A DNA stretch of 43,078 nucleotides, taken from assembly GCA_964409485.1 (NCBI GenBank), contig CAYPDM010000006.1:1-43078 (forward strand). Direction: 5' to 3'. Source of the DNA: JAFGPF01 sp964409485. Lineage in GTDB: Bacteria; Chloroflexota; Dehalococcoidia; Dehalococcoidales; RBG-16-60-22. The position numbers and the translations under genes were made by a program. Of the stretch, positions 24,532-34,524 are shown in pieces. Each line of letters starts with the position of its first letter. Positions within the stretch are counted from its first letter, which is position 1. The notes under the pieces were generated by a model. It was not told the DNA's origin. It did not search any database and was given only the letters and a program-made list of their open reading frames with translations.

Positions 24532-24894
24532 ATGGTCAGGTTTTTAAAAAAAATTAAAGGAGACAGCAAAGGTTTTACCCTGGTGGAAATACTTATTGTC
24601 GTGGCTATCCTGGGAGTCCTGGCGGCAGTCGTTCTGCCCAACGTAACCGGACTTGCCGGTGAAGGGCAGACAGAGGCCGCCAAGGCCGAACTGGTCACCG
24701 TACAGACGGCCATGGATACGATGATGGCTAAAAATTCCATCACCTCGGTTACAGCCATGAGTGCGACCAGTAATATGTCGTCTTTCCCCACGGGGCACGC
24801 GCTGTATCCCACCTATTTAAGGACGGCCACGACCAAAGGGACCTATGCCTGCGATACGACCGGGCTGGTCGCCCAGGCAAGTACCGGCTACTAG
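24532..24894 (+). CDS. Type IV pilin (prepilin)
   Basis: ATG 24532 follows AGGAGG (24519-24524), which fixes the start; an upstream in-frame ATG at 24496 lacks a site. The 120-residue prepilin has the basic leader MVRFLKKIKGDSKG, then FTLVEILIVVAILGVLAAVVLP, the classic prepilin peptidase site with Glu at +5. The mature part continues with GEGQTEAAKAELVTVQTAMDTMM and a short Ser/Thr-rich globular domain, small for a pilin. It is the best candidate for the major pilus subunit, exported and assembled by the PilB/PilC machinery encoded 8-11 kb downstream. No prepilin peptidase gene is in the window. Confidence 0.88.
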   Translation: MVRFLKKIKGDSKGFTLVEILIVVAILGVLAAVVLPNVTGLAGEGQTEAAKAELVTVQTAMDTMMAKNSITSVTAMSATSNMSSFPTGHALYPTYLRTATTKGTYACDTTGLVAQASTGY

Positions 24895-25057
24895 AAGCAT
24901 ACTCTGGTAACTTGATGTTGAATCGGGCAGTTTAAGAAATCAGGTTCATCCGGCTCCTCCGCCGCCCTCATGACTTTATCGTAATAGCGGAGGGAATAAA
25001 ATACTAACGCCGGCTGGTAAATGAGCATTCTCATTTCCGGCCACGTACAGGTAGAAA

Positions 25058-28000
25058 ATGAAAGTAAAGACAAAGTTAATTATCAGTTTCACGGTTATCG
25101 TGGCTTTACTATGGTTGATTGCCCTTTACGCGGTCAACAATTTCGGGAACCTTGATAAACAGTTTGCCGTAATAGAAGAGGAAATTCTTCCCGGGACATC
25201 GGCCTTGAATGAAGCGGAGAAATACGCTAACGATGCTTTCGCAGAAGCTATTAATTATGTGATTAGTAATGACGCCGCAATGAAAGAAGCTGCTTTGCTC
25301 AATCTGGAGCACCTTAAAGAGATTGAAATCCGCTACTACCGATACGAAATGGAGCAGGATAGATTAGAGGCAGCCCAGAGAGTGGAGGGGATAATCACTG
25401 ATTTCTCTCTTTTTATTGTTGCATTAATGGATTCAGAAACACAAGAAATCAGCGCTTGGCCGCCCTTGGTAAATAATACTTCCGATATACCACCAATACA
25501 CACCCTGCAACAGGAGATTGATAAAATAAGAACACAATATGATGAAAAACTAGAGGAAGTCAAGACAGATTTCAATAATGTATATAACTCCAGCGTGCAT
25601 TCTCTTCTTCTAAGCGCCGGGTTGATTGCTCTCATCACCATCGCGGCTGCCATTATTACTACAAGGTCAATCGTGCGCCCGCTACTCGCCCTGCGCCAGG
25701 GGACCAAGGAAATTGCACAGGGGAATCTCAAGTATAAAGTCGGCACCGACGCCGGAGATGAGATAGGAGAGCTTTCCAGGGCCTTCGACCAGATGACGGC
25801 GAGCCTGAATACCAGCATGACTTCCATAGATAACCTTAACCGGGAAATCTTGGAACGCAAGCGGGCCGAGGAAAAACAGCAGGCGATATTGGCGACGGCC
25901 ATCGATGGCTTCTGGATCAGTAGTCTGGAGGGCAAATTCCTCGAAGTTAACGATTCATACTGCCGGATGACCGGCTACACGCGTGAAGAGCTGCTTGAAA
26001 TGTATGTCTGGGACGTTGAAGCCAAAGAAAATCAGGGGGAAGCCGCTGGGCGCATCAAGGCAATATTAGGACGCGGCTCGGCCCGGTTCGAGACAAAGCA
26101 CCGGCGAAAAGACGGCAAGATAATTGATATTGAAATCAGCGTAAATCACTGGAATACAGGCGCCGAGGGGCAGATGTTCGTATTTGTCCGCGATATTACC
26201 GAACGCAAGCGGGCGGAGGAGGAAATTAAAGAATCGGAGGAAAAATTCTCCGCTGCCTTCCTTTCCAGTCCCAACACCATGGCAATTACCACCGTTAAAG
26301 ACGGTAAATTCATTGAAGTTAACAACAGCCACACTACCGTTACCGGCTACACCCTGGAAGAAACGCTCGGTCACACGGCAATCGAGCTTGGCCTCTGGGC
26401 AAAGGCAGAAGACCGCCAGCGCATGTTGAAGATTATGAAAGAACAGGGCAGGGTCTTCAATGAAGAATTCGATTTCCGCATGAAGTCGGGCGAAATACGC
26501 AACTGGCTATTCTCCGCCGAAAAAATAGATATCGGCGAGGAACCTTGTCTGATTTCGATAACTACCGATATTACCGAATTAAAGCGTACGGAGGAGGCCC
26601 TGCGGGAGTCAGAGGAGAAGTTTTATAAAGCGTTTTCCGCCAGCCCCGACGTTATCGCCATCGTGAGCATGAACGATAACAGATTTGTTGAAGTTAATGA
26701 AAACTTCATCAGGTATAACGGCTACCCGCGTGAAGAAGTCATCGGTCATACGGCATCCGAACTCGGCATCTGGGTAAATATAGAGGAACGCAACCGGATA
26801 ATGAAAATATTGAAGGAAGAGGGCAGCGTTCGTAATGAAGAGTTTCAAATGCGTACGAAGTCAGGGGAGATACGTACCGGGTTGTTTTCAGCGGAGATAA
26901 TCAACTTCGGCGGGGAACCGTGTTCCATCGTCATTACTACGGACATCACCGAACGCAAGCGGGCGGAAAAGCTGCAGAAGGATGAAAATTACGTGCTTAC
27001 TCTCATGGGGCAGGGGGCAGAGATAAACGTACTGCTGGATGCCATCGTACTGCTGGGAGAATCCCATAACCCGGCTATCAAGGGCTCGGCGCTGCTTTAC
27101 GACTCCTCAAAGGAACTGCTGTTCCCGGCGGCCTCCCCGAGTCTGCCGGAAAACTACATCAAGTTGATGGAGAACGGGATACCCGTAGGACCGAACCTGG
27201 GAACCTGCGGAACCGCAGCCTATTCCAGGGAAAGAGTAATTGAACCGGATGTTAAAAACGGCACCATTTTCCCGCAAGTAGTGGCCGAGCAGGTCATTGC
27301 TAACGGGCTGTTCGCCTGCTGGTCACAGCCCATCATCGCATCCAACGGGGACTTGCTCGGGACCATAGCCAACTACAGTGAAAAAACAGGCGAGCCTTCT
27401 CCCGGCGACCTCCGGGTACTGGAATGGTCGACCCATATAGCTGCCGTAGCTATCGAGCGCAGAGAGTCGGAAGAGGCTTTACGCTTTTCGGACGCCGCCT
27501 TCAAGTCCATCCACGAAGGAGTTATTGCCGTAGATACGGAGGAGACCATAACGCACTGGAATGAAATATGTGAACAAATATTCGGCATAAAATCATCAGA
27601 GGCCATAGGCAGGAAATTCACGGATGTTATCGAGGTAGTGGAAAGCAATGTCGGCGGATTCGATGACGCGTTGAAATCCCTTAAGACCGATGGCTACATT
27701 CAGGATGAGCAGCTTTACCGTACCCCGAATGGAGAAATCTGGGTGGATGTCCACATGCAGGAGATAAGAGGAAACGGCGAATTTTACGGAAGGGTGGTGC
27801 TTGCCACTGATATCACCCAGCGCAAGCGGGCGGAAGCAGAGTTAAAACGAGCCCTGTTAGAGCTGAAGCAGTCCAGCGCAAAACTTACGGCCACCAATAA
27901 AGAGCTGGAGACTTTCAGCTACTCGGTATCACACGACCTGCGGTCGCCGCTGCGGAGCATCGACGGTTTCAGCCAGGCGCTGCTGGAGGACTACAACGAG

Positions 28001-28561
28001 AAGCTCGATGATAACGGTCAGGACTACCTGAAACGTTTGCGCGTCGCGAGCCAGAAAATGGGAGAGCTGATTGACGGTTTACTGAAATTATCCCGACTGA
28101 CCAGAAGCGAAATGCACGAGGAGCCGGTTGACTTGAGTTCACTGGCAGAGGAAGTTTCCACCAGGCTCCAGGAAACACAGCCGAAACGCCGGACGAAATT
28201 CGTCATAGATAAAGGGCTGACCGCCAACGGAGACCCTCAACTGTTGAGAGTCCTGATAGAGAACCTGTTTGGCAATGCCTGGAAATTCACCGGTAAAAAG
28301 CAACAGGCAAAAATAGAGTTCGGCTCCAGTAAAAATAATGGAAAACGGACCTACTTCGTGAGAGACAACGGCGCCGGCTTCGATATGACTTATGCCGATA
28401 AGCTGTTCGGCGCTTTCCAGCGCCTCCACGATGGTACCGAATTCCCCGGCACCGGCATCGGCCTGGCCACGGTGCAGCGAATTATCAACCGCCACGGCGG
28501 CACAATCCGGGCCGAGGGGGCCGAGGGGAAAGGTGCCACCTTCTATTTTACTTTAGCTTAA
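25058..28561 (+). CDS. Membrane PAS/GAF sensor histidine kinase
   Basis: The 1167-residue protein has a membrane segment near residues 7-27, an extracytoplasmic helical domain to about 185, a second membrane segment (LLLSAGLIALITIAAAI) and a HAMP domain (RSIVRPLLALRQGTKEIAQG). Then come three PAS domains, a GAF domain (about 650-800), a fourth PAS, a HisKA region with the phosphorylated His in VSHDLRSPLRS (His959) and an ATPase domain (NLFGNAWKFT, DNGAGFD, GTGIGLATV). It should autophosphorylate in response to outside and cytoplasmic cues. The Rcp1-like response regulator follows 12 bases after its stop and is the likely partner. PAS copies 2 and 3 resemble each other closely. Confidence 0.92.
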   Translation: MKVKTKLIISFTVIVALLWLIALYAVNNFGNLDKQFAVIEEEILPGTSALNEAEKYANDAFAEAINYVISNDAAMKEAALLNLEHLKEIEIRYYRYEMEQDRLEAAQRVEGIITDFSLFIVALMDSETQEISAWPPLVNNTSDIPPIHTLQQEIDKIRTQYDEKLEEVKTDFNNVYNSSVHSLLLSAGLIALITIAAAIITTRSIVRPLLALRQGTKEIAQGNLKYKVGTDAGDEIGELSRAFDQMTASLNTSMTSIDNLNREILERKRAEEKQQAILATAIDGFWISSLEGKFLEVNDSYCRMTGYTREELLEMYVWDVEAKENQGEAAGRIKAILGRGSARFETKHRRKDGKIIDIEISVNHWNTGAEGQMFVFVRDITERKRAEEEIKESEEKFSAAFLSSPNTMAITTVKDGKFIEVNNSHTTVTGYTLEETLGHTAIELGLWAKAEDRQRMLKIMKEQGRVFNEEFDFRMKSGEIRNWLFSAEKIDIGEEPCLISITTDITELKRTEEALRESEEKFYKAFSASPDVIAIVSMNDNRFVEVNENFIRYNGYPREEVIGHTASELGIWVNIEERNRIMKILKEEGSVRNEEFQMRTKSGEIRTGLFSAEIINFGGEPCSIVITTDITERKRAEKLQKDENYVLTLMGQGAEINVLLDAIVLLGESHNPAIKGSALLYDSSKELLFPAASPSLPENYIKLMENGIPVGPNLGTCGTAAYSRERVIEPDVKNGTIFPQVVAEQVIANGLFACWSQPIIASNGDLLGTIANYSEKTGEPSPGDLRVLEWSTHIAAVAIERRESEEALRFSDAAFKSIHEGVIAVDTEETITHWNEICEQIFGIKSSEAIGRKFTDVIEVVESNVGGFDDALKSLKTDGYIQDEQLYRTPNGEIWVDVHMQEIRGNGEFYGRVVLATDITQRKRAEAELKRALLELKQSSAKLTATNKELETFSYSVSHDLRSPLRSIDGFSQALLEDYNEKLDDNGQDYLKRLRVASQKMGELIDGLLKLSRLTRSEMHEEPVDLSSLAEEVSTRLQETQPKRRTKFVIDKGLTANGDPQLLRVLIENLFGNAWKFTGKKQQAKIEFGSSKNNGKRTYFVRDNGAGFDMTYADKLFGAFQRLHDGTEFPGTGIGLATVQRIINRHGGTIRAEGAEGKGATFYFTLA

Positions 28562-28573
28562 AGGAGCGCAGTA

Positions 28574-29020
28574 ATGGTTATAAGAGATGAGACAATATTG
28601 CTGGTAGAAGATAATCCCGACGATGTAGAACTAACCATGCGGGCTTTCCGTAAAAACAAAATCGCCAATGAGGTGGTGGTAACCCGCGACGGCGTGGAAG
28701 CCCTGGACTATCTCTTTTGTGAGGGTACTTTTACCGACCGGGATTGCAGGAAAACCCCGAAGCTTATTCTACTCGATTTGAAATTACCCAAACTGGACGG
28801 CCTGCAGGTACTGGAACGCCTGCGCGCCGACGAGCGCACCAGGCTTACTCCGGTGGTTATTCTCACCTCTTCGAAAGAGGAGCATGACCTCGTCAGCAGC
28901 TATAAGAACGGGGCCAACAGCTATGTGCGCAAGCCGGTGGACTTCAACAAGTTCGTCGAAGCCGTCCGCCAGATCGGGCTCTACTGGCTGCTGATAAACG
29001 AATCGCCTATTCAGGATTGA
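28574..29020 (+). CDS. Rcp1-like single-domain response regulator
   Basis: The 148-residue protein is a lone receiver: ILLVEDNPDDVELTMRAF, phospho-acceptor Asp68 in LILLDLKLPKLDG, VVILTSSKEEHD and NSYVRKPVDFNKF. The insert YLFCEGTFTDRDCRKTPK before the phospho-acceptor is typical of the Rcp1 type, which partners PAS/GAF and phytochrome kinases. There is no output domain, so it would act by phosphotransfer or protein binding. It lies between two large kinases, with an AAAGGAG site before ATG. Confidence 0.9.
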   Translation: MVIRDETILLVEDNPDDVELTMRAFRKNKIANEVVVTRDGVEALDYLFCEGTFTDRDCRKTPKLILLDLKLPKLDGLQVLERLRADERTRLTPVVILTSSKEEHDLVSSYKNGANSYVRKPVDFNKFVEAVRQIGLYWLLINESPIQD

Positions 29021-29070
29021 GCCCTGCCAGCGGATACAGATTGACAGCGCTATATAACAGGTGACACAAA

Positions 29071-32000
29071 TTGGAAGAAAAAACAACGAGAGTCCTGCTT
29101 ATTGAAGATAACGCAGACGACCTTGAGCTGATAAAAAGGAAACTCTCCAGGTCTGCCAATAACCGGTATACCGTAACAACGGCCAGGAAGCTACAGACCG
29201 GACTGGAATGCCTTGACAGTGAGGATGTAGACCTGATTTTATCAGACCTCGGCCTGCCCGACAGCCACGGGCTTGATACCGTTACCAAGCTTCTCTGCGG
29301 AGCCCCGCACGTACCTCTAATTATATTAAGCGGATTCGATGATGAAGCCATAGCCATCAAGGCCGTGCAGGCCGGAGCCCAGGACTACCTGGTAAAAGGC
29401 CAGATAGAGGATTCCCAGATAGAACGGTCTCTTTCCTATGCTATCGAGCGGGCCAGGTTGCAGAACGAACTGGAGCAGCATACCCAGGAAATATGCAGCA
29501 TCCAGGAAAATCTATATAAAATCCTGGAAAATAACGCCGACGCCATCGTCGTGGTGGGCACGGACAAGTGCATACTGTTCGCCAATCCGGCCGTTGAGTC
29601 ACTGCTGGGACGTAAACAGGAAGAGCTGTTAAACCAGCCTTTCGATTTTCCACTGGGTATAAGTAAGAAATCGGAGATTGAAATTACCCGCCCCGGCAAT
29701 GGAAAAACCGTCGCCGAGATGAACGTGGTAGAAATCGACTGGGAAGGCAAACCAGCCTACCTGGCTTCTCTGCGGGATATCACGGAACGTAAACAGGCAG
29801 AGGAAGCCCTAAGAGAATCGGAAGAGAAGTTACGAGTTTTTATGGAAACTGCCAGTGACTTAATGAATATTACAGATAAAGATGGAATATTTACTTATGT
29901 GAACGATTCAATGGCGAAGACTTTAGGATATTCCAAAGAAGAACTGATTGGGATGCATATTACCCAGATTTTAAGCAAAGAATCTCTGGAAAAAGATTTC
30001 AAACCAAATTGGGGCAAATTCCTCACTAATGGAGAAACCAGCCTTGAAACTACTTTTCTAACTAAAGTGGGAAATGAAATATATTGTGAAATAAAGGCCG
30101 TTGCTGCTTATGACAGTGATGGCAACATTGTCGGAACTAGAGCAGTACATCGTGATATCACGGAACGGAAACACGCCGAGGAGGCTATCCGAGAATCAGA
30201 GGAAAAATTCTCCAAGGCTTTCCGGCACAGCCCTGAAGTAATTGTTATTTCCAGTCTTAAAGACGGTACCATGGTGGAGGTCAATGATACCTTCCTCCGG
30301 CTTACCGGCTATTCCATGGAAGAAATTATCAGTAAAAAATCCTCGGAGCTGAATCTCTGGGCTAACCCGGAACAACGCGACGCGATGATAAACATATTGA
30401 GAGAAAAGGGCATAGTCAACAACGAGGAATATCAATTCCGCATGAAATCTGGCGAAATACGCACCTGGCTGTTCTCGGCGGAAATCATCAATATCGGCAA
30501 CGAACCGTGCATACTCTCCGTCACAACGGATATCACCGAGCGTAAGAAGGCGGAAGAAGTGCTGCGCTTCTCCGATGCCGCCTTCAAATCAATCCACGAA
30601 GGCGTTATCGCCATGGACACGGATTACGTTATCACCAGCTGGAACGATATAAGCGAACAGATTTACGGAATCAAAGCGTCCGAGGCTATCGGTAAAAAAA
30701 TGCTTGAAGTTATCGAGATAGTAGAGACCCATCCCGGTGAAAACAACAAGAGAATCAAGGCCCTTGAAAACAATGGGTATTTCCAGGAAGAAGAACTGCA
30801 CCGCACCAGGTACGGCGAAGTATGGGTCGATATGAGCATACAGGCGATAGAGGACAAGGGCAAACGCTACGGCTGGGTGGCGCTGGTTTCAGCAATAACC
30901 CAGCGCAAGCTTACCGAGGAAGCTCTAAAACGGAGCGAGGAAAAATACCGCGAGCTCATCAGCAGCTCAATCGACGGCATAGTATCTACCGATGTAAATA
31001 TGAGGATTATCATCTGGAACCGGGGAGCTGAAAAAATATTCGGCTACACGGAAAAAGAGATGCTGGGCCAGCCAATTATGAAGATAATCCCTGAAAAAGA
31101 CCGTAAAAAGATGGCCAAGGAGTTCGGTCATATCAACAAGACCGGTAAAGGAAAGCTTCCCAGAAATGTAATAGAAGTGGTAGGCGAGAAAAAAAACGGT
31201 AATAAAATACCTGCTGAACTCTCTATTTCCGTAAGAAAATCCGAAGACACTTACATCATCACCGGCATAATAAGAGACATCACGGAACGTAAAGAGGCGG
31301 AAGAAAAGCTGCGGGAAAGCGAGGAGCGCTACCGCGACCTTTTCGAAAATGCCAGCGACCTTATCCAGAACTGTGACGCAAAAGGCCGATTTATCTACGT
31401 TAACAGGGCGTGGCGGGATGCACTTGGATATAGTGAGGAAGGAGTCGCCAATCTAAATTTTTGGGATATTATACATCCCGACCATCTCGCTCACTGTAAG
31501 GAGACCCTCCTGAAAGTTATGTCAGGTGAAGCAGTCAAAAATGTTGAGACGGTATTTGTCGCTAAAGACGGCAGATTGATACAGGTCGAAGGAAACGTTA
31601 ATTCTATTTTTAAGGAAGGAAAAGTAGTAGCCGCCCGCGCTATTTTCCGCGACATCACGGAACGCAAAGAGGCGGAGGAAAAGATGCGTAAAATCGACCA
31701 GATGAAATCCGAATTCCTTTCCAATGTCTCGCACGAGCTGCGCACGCCGCTGCAATCGATAAGCGGCTTCACCAAGCTGATTCTGAACGGCAAAGTACCC
31801 GACCCCGATACTCAACAGGAATTTTTACAGATAATAGACCGCGAGACCGGGCACCTGGGGAATCTCATCAACAGCCTGCTGGATTTGTCACGGCTGGAAT
31901 CCGGTCGTTTCCAGGTAAACAAGCAGCTGGTGCCGATACGGGACATCATCACCGATTCCGTGATGAGCTTTCATACCCTGGCCCGCGATAAGGGCATCTC

Positions 32001-32445
32001 GCTTAATGAAGACATACCCGCGGCACTGTCGAAAATGGAAATAGACGGCGAACGGATAAGGCAGGTGGTGATTAACCTTGTCAGCAACGCCATCAAGTAC
32101 AGCGACCCCGGCGGCAGCGTAGACGTTAAGGTCGGGCAAAATAAAGAAGACCTGATTATTCAAGTTTCCGACCGAGGTATCGGCATATCCCGTGAGTCTC
32201 TAAATCACCTCTTTGAAAGGTTTTACAGAGGCGAAAATGAAGTCGACAGGGGCGGCACCGGACTCGGACTATATATTACGAAGCAGATTATAGAAGCACA
32301 CGGCGGACATATCAATGTAGAAAGCAAACTGGGAGAAGGCAGCACCTTCAACCTGACCCTGCCTTTTAACGATAAAGGAGGCAATGAACATGGAAAAGAA
32401 GATACTGGTCATCGAAGACGATCCCGCTATCTCAAGGCTGGTTGA
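29071..32445 (+). CDS. Receiver plus six-PAS hybrid histidine kinase
   Basis: The start is TTG 29071 with a weak AGGTGA site. The 1124-residue soluble protein begins with a receiver (VLLIEDNADDLEL, Asp59 in LILSDLGLPD), followed by six PAS domains, most ending in a DITERK signature. The kinase core has VSHELRTPLQSI (His888), NLVSNAIKYS, DRGIGIS and GGTGLGLYI. With the receiver at the N-terminus it can be driven by another kinase, possibly the one at 25058. The second PAS (about 29830-30170) is written in AT-richer codons than its neighbours, suggesting later acquisition. The end overlaps the following response regulator gene by about 56 bases. Confidence 0.9.
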   Translation: MEEKTTRVLLIEDNADDLELIKRKLSRSANNRYTVTTARKLQTGLECLDSEDVDLILSDLGLPDSHGLDTVTKLLCGAPHVPLIILSGFDDEAIAIKAVQAGAQDYLVKGQIEDSQIERSLSYAIERARLQNELEQHTQEICSIQENLYKILENNADAIVVVGTDKCILFANPAVESLLGRKQEELLNQPFDFPLGISKKSEIEITRPGNGKTVAEMNVVEIDWEGKPAYLASLRDITERKQAEEALRESEEKLRVFMETASDLMNITDKDGIFTYVNDSMAKTLGYSKEELIGMHITQILSKESLEKDFKPNWGKFLTNGETSLETTFLTKVGNEIYCEIKAVAAYDSDGNIVGTRAVHRDITERKHAEEAIRESEEKFSKAFRHSPEVIVISSLKDGTMVEVNDTFLRLTGYSMEEIISKKSSELNLWANPEQRDAMINILREKGIVNNEEYQFRMKSGEIRTWLFSAEIINIGNEPCILSVTTDITERKKAEEVLRFSDAAFKSIHEGVIAMDTDYVITSWNDISEQIYGIKASEAIGKKMLEVIEIVETHPGENNKRIKALENNGYFQEEELHRTRYGEVWVDMSIQAIEDKGKRYGWVALVSAITQRKLTEEALKRSEEKYRELISSSIDGIVSTDVNMRIIIWNRGAEKIFGYTEKEMLGQPIMKIIPEKDRKKMAKEFGHINKTGKGKLPRNVIEVVGEKKNGNKIPAELSISVRKSEDTYIITGIIRDITERKEAEEKLRESEERYRDLFENASDLIQNCDAKGRFIYVNRAWRDALGYSEEGVANLNFWDIIHPDHLAHCKETLLKVMSGEAVKNVETVFVAKDGRLIQVEGNVNSIFKEGKVVAARAIFRDITERKEAEEKMRKIDQMKSEFLSNVSHELRTPLQSISGFTKLILNGKVPDPDTQQEFLQIIDRETGHLGNLINSLLDLSRLESGRFQVNKQLVPIRDIITDSVMSFHTLARDKGISLNEDIPAALSKMEIDGERIRQVVINLVSNAIKYSDPGGSVDVKVGQNKEDLIIQVSDRGIGISRESLNHLFERFYRGENEVDRGGTGLGLYITKQIIEAHGGHINVESKLGEGSTFNLTLPFNDKGGNEHGKEDTGHRRRSRYLKAG

Positions 32446-32803
32446 TTATTCTTTGAGACATGAAGGCTATGCGGTAATACAGGCTTCAAACGGCCTGGAA
32501 GGCATAAGAAAAGCAAATAATGAAAGGCCGGACCTGGTGATTCTGGATGTCATGCTGCCGGGCCTGGACGGATTTGAAATCTGTCACCGCTTGAAGGCTG
32601 AACCGGATACCGCCCAACTGCCCATATTAATGTTCTCGGCTAAAGCACAGGAGATAGATAAGAACACCGGGCTGAAAGTCGGCGCTGATGATTACCTGGC
32701 CAAACCGGCCTCCCCGACGGAAATAGTGAGTCGTGTAGAAAAACTGCTGGCGCAAAAGAAACAGACCCCGACATCCCAGGAGAAAGTGAGTGGACAGCGA
32801 TAA
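32390..32803 (+). CDS. Response regulator upstream of pilB
   Basis: I chose ATG 32390 over ATG 32384 because the AAAGGAG site (32374-32380) is nine bases from it. The protein of 137 residues is one receiver: KKILVIEDDPAISRLV, LVILDVMLPGLDGFE with the phospho-acceptor Asp, LPILMFSAKAQ and GADDYLAKPASPTE, then a Lys/Gln-rich tail. Its start lies inside the kinase gene before it and its end overlaps pilB by 14 bases, so all three are translated from one message. The context suggests it conveys kinase output to the pilus motor, in the way PilG/PilH-type receivers do; this is inference. Confidence 0.88.
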   Translation: MEKKILVIEDDPAISRLVDYSLRHEGYAVIQASNGLEGIRKANNERPDLVILDVMLPGLDGFEICHRLKAEPDTAQLPILMFSAKAQEIDKNTGLKVGADDYLAKPASPTEIVSRVEKLLAQKKQTPTSQEKVSGQR

Positions 32804-34499
32804 TAACAGGCCCCTCTCCACGGACAGGGTCGCCAAGAAAAGCCTGGGCGAGATGCTGGTCGCGGAGAGCCTCATTACCCCGGAGCAGCTGGCGGGCGCC
32901 CTGGCGCTGCAGCAACAACAGGGAGGTAAACTTAGCGATATCCTGCTGAAACAAGGGCTGGTTAAAGACGAACAACTGGCTATAGTGCGCAGCATTCAGC
33001 TCAACCTGCCGTTAATCGACCTGAAAAGACATGCGATACAATCCCATGCACTGCGGCTTATCCCCGAGGACATGGCCCGTAAACACACGCTTATTCCGCT
33101 GGATATTGTTAATAACTCCCTGATGATAGTCATGGCTGACCCTGAAGATATCCGCACCATAGAAGACGTGAAGGCCCAGGCCAAGATGAGAGTAGAGGTG
33201 GCGCTGGGGGTACACTCCGACATCGAACGGGCAATCAACCTGAACTACCGGTCGAGCAGCGCCATCGAGAAACAGGTAAGCCAGTTCACCCCTGCCGCGG
33301 CTGACAAGACCGATGATACGGAGGCCTTAACGGCCCGGACGCCGGTTGCGGAGACGCTCGACCTGCTGGTTACCCAGGCCGTCAAGGACCGGGCCTCGGA
33401 TGTCCACATAGAACCGCAGGAGGACAGGCTGCGCATCCGCTACCGGATTGACGGCATCCTGCATGACATGTTTTCCTTTCCGCTCAATATCCACAGCGCC
33501 CTGGTATCGCGCGTAAAAATCCTGTCCGAGATGGATATCTCCGAGCAGAGACGCCCCCAGGACGGTCAATTTTCCATCAAGCTGGGCGGCAACGAGGTTG
33601 ATATCCGCGCCGCCACCATGGAAACGCCCTACGGCGAGAGGGTTACCCTGCGAATTCTGGACAAGTCCCTGGCCCTTTTCACGCTGGCCGAGCTCGGCTT
33701 TCAATCCGGTGTTCTTAAGAATTATCAGATGATGTTGAAAAGCCCTCTCGGCATGATACTGGTAAGCGGTCCCACCGGCTCGGGAAAAACCACAACGCTC
33801 TATGCTTCCATAAACGAGCTGGACCGCAACGAGCGCAATATTATGACCATTGAAGACCCGATAGAATACAGCTTCATGGATATCAACCAGACCCAGGTAA
33901 ACGTAAAAGCCGGCATTACCTTCGCCAGCGGTCTCCGCGCCATAATGCGGCACGACCCGGACGTGATACTCGTCGGCGAGATAAGAGACACGGACACGGT
34001 AACCACCGCCGTTCAGTCCGTCCTGACCGGCCACCTGGTAATGTCCTCAATCCATGCCAATGACGCCGTAGGCGTACTTTTCCGGCTATTGGACCTCGAT
34101 GTCGAACCAGCTTCAATCTCCTCGACACTCATTGGCATCGTCGGCCAGCGCATGGTCCGGCGTATCTGCCCCAACTGCCGCTCTCCCTACCAGCCGCCCG
34201 ATGAGGAGCTTCTCACCATAAATATCGAGATGCGCGAGCAAATCGGCACATTTTATCACGGCACGGGGTGCAATCTCTGCGCCAATACCGGCTATCGAGG
34301 CCGTACCGGCATTTTCGAATTACTGATTATAAGCGATGAAATCAGAAATATAATGCGCAGCCACGCCGGTGCCGGCGATATCAGGAAACAGGCTATCGCC
34401 GAGGGCATGGTAACGATGAAACAGGACGGACTGCTCAAGGTCAAGGAAGGCGTAACATCAATCACCGAGGTAATGCGCAGCGTATTTTCTATCAATTAG
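32790..34499 (+). CDS. pilB: Type IV pilus extension ATPase PilB
   Basis: The start is GTG 32790 with AGGAG nearby inside the response regulator gene. The 569-residue protein has an N-terminal MshEN/T2SSE_N-like domain (LGEMLVAESLITPEQLAGAL), then the GspE/PilB motor: Walker A GPTGSGKTTT (residues 327-336), the Asp box TIEDPIEY, Walker B-like ILVGEIRDTDT and HANDAVGVLFRLLDL. The zinc motif CPNC ... CNLC with TGYRGRTGIFELL is present and typical of PilB/GspE, not PilT. It is the cytoplasmic hexamer that powers pilus extension with PilC at the membrane. Confidence 0.93.
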   Translation: MDSDNNRPLSTDRVAKKSLGEMLVAESLITPEQLAGALALQQQQGGKLSDILLKQGLVKDEQLAIVRSIQLNLPLIDLKRHAIQSHALRLIPEDMARKHTLIPLDIVNNSLMIVMADPEDIRTIEDVKAQAKMRVEVALGVHSDIERAINLNYRSSSAIEKQVSQFTPAAADKTDDTEALTARTPVAETLDLLVTQAVKDRASDVHIEPQEDRLRIRYRIDGILHDMFSFPLNIHSALVSRVKILSEMDISEQRRPQDGQFSIKLGGNEVDIRAATMETPYGERVTLRILDKSLALFTLAELGFQSGVLKNYQMMLKSPLGMILVSGPTGSGKTTTLYASINELDRNERNIMTIEDPIEYSFMDINQTQVNVKAGITFASGLRAIMRHDPDVILVGEIRDTDTVTTAVQSVLTGHLVMSSIHANDAVGVLFRLLDLDVEPASISSTLIGIVGQRMVRRICPNCRSPYQPPDEELLTINIEMREQIGTFYHGTGCNLCANTGYRGRTGIFELLIISDEIRNIMRSHAGAGDIRKQAIAEGMVTMKQDGLLKVKEGVTSITEVMRSVFSIN

Positions 34500-34524
34500 C
34501 GAGGGGGCGTTTAAGAATCAGGCG

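Noticed and set aside
24895..25057. Possible decayed gene between the pilin and the first kinase
   Set aside because: The stretch has a short open frame on the minus strand but no motif or ribosome site to support a gene.
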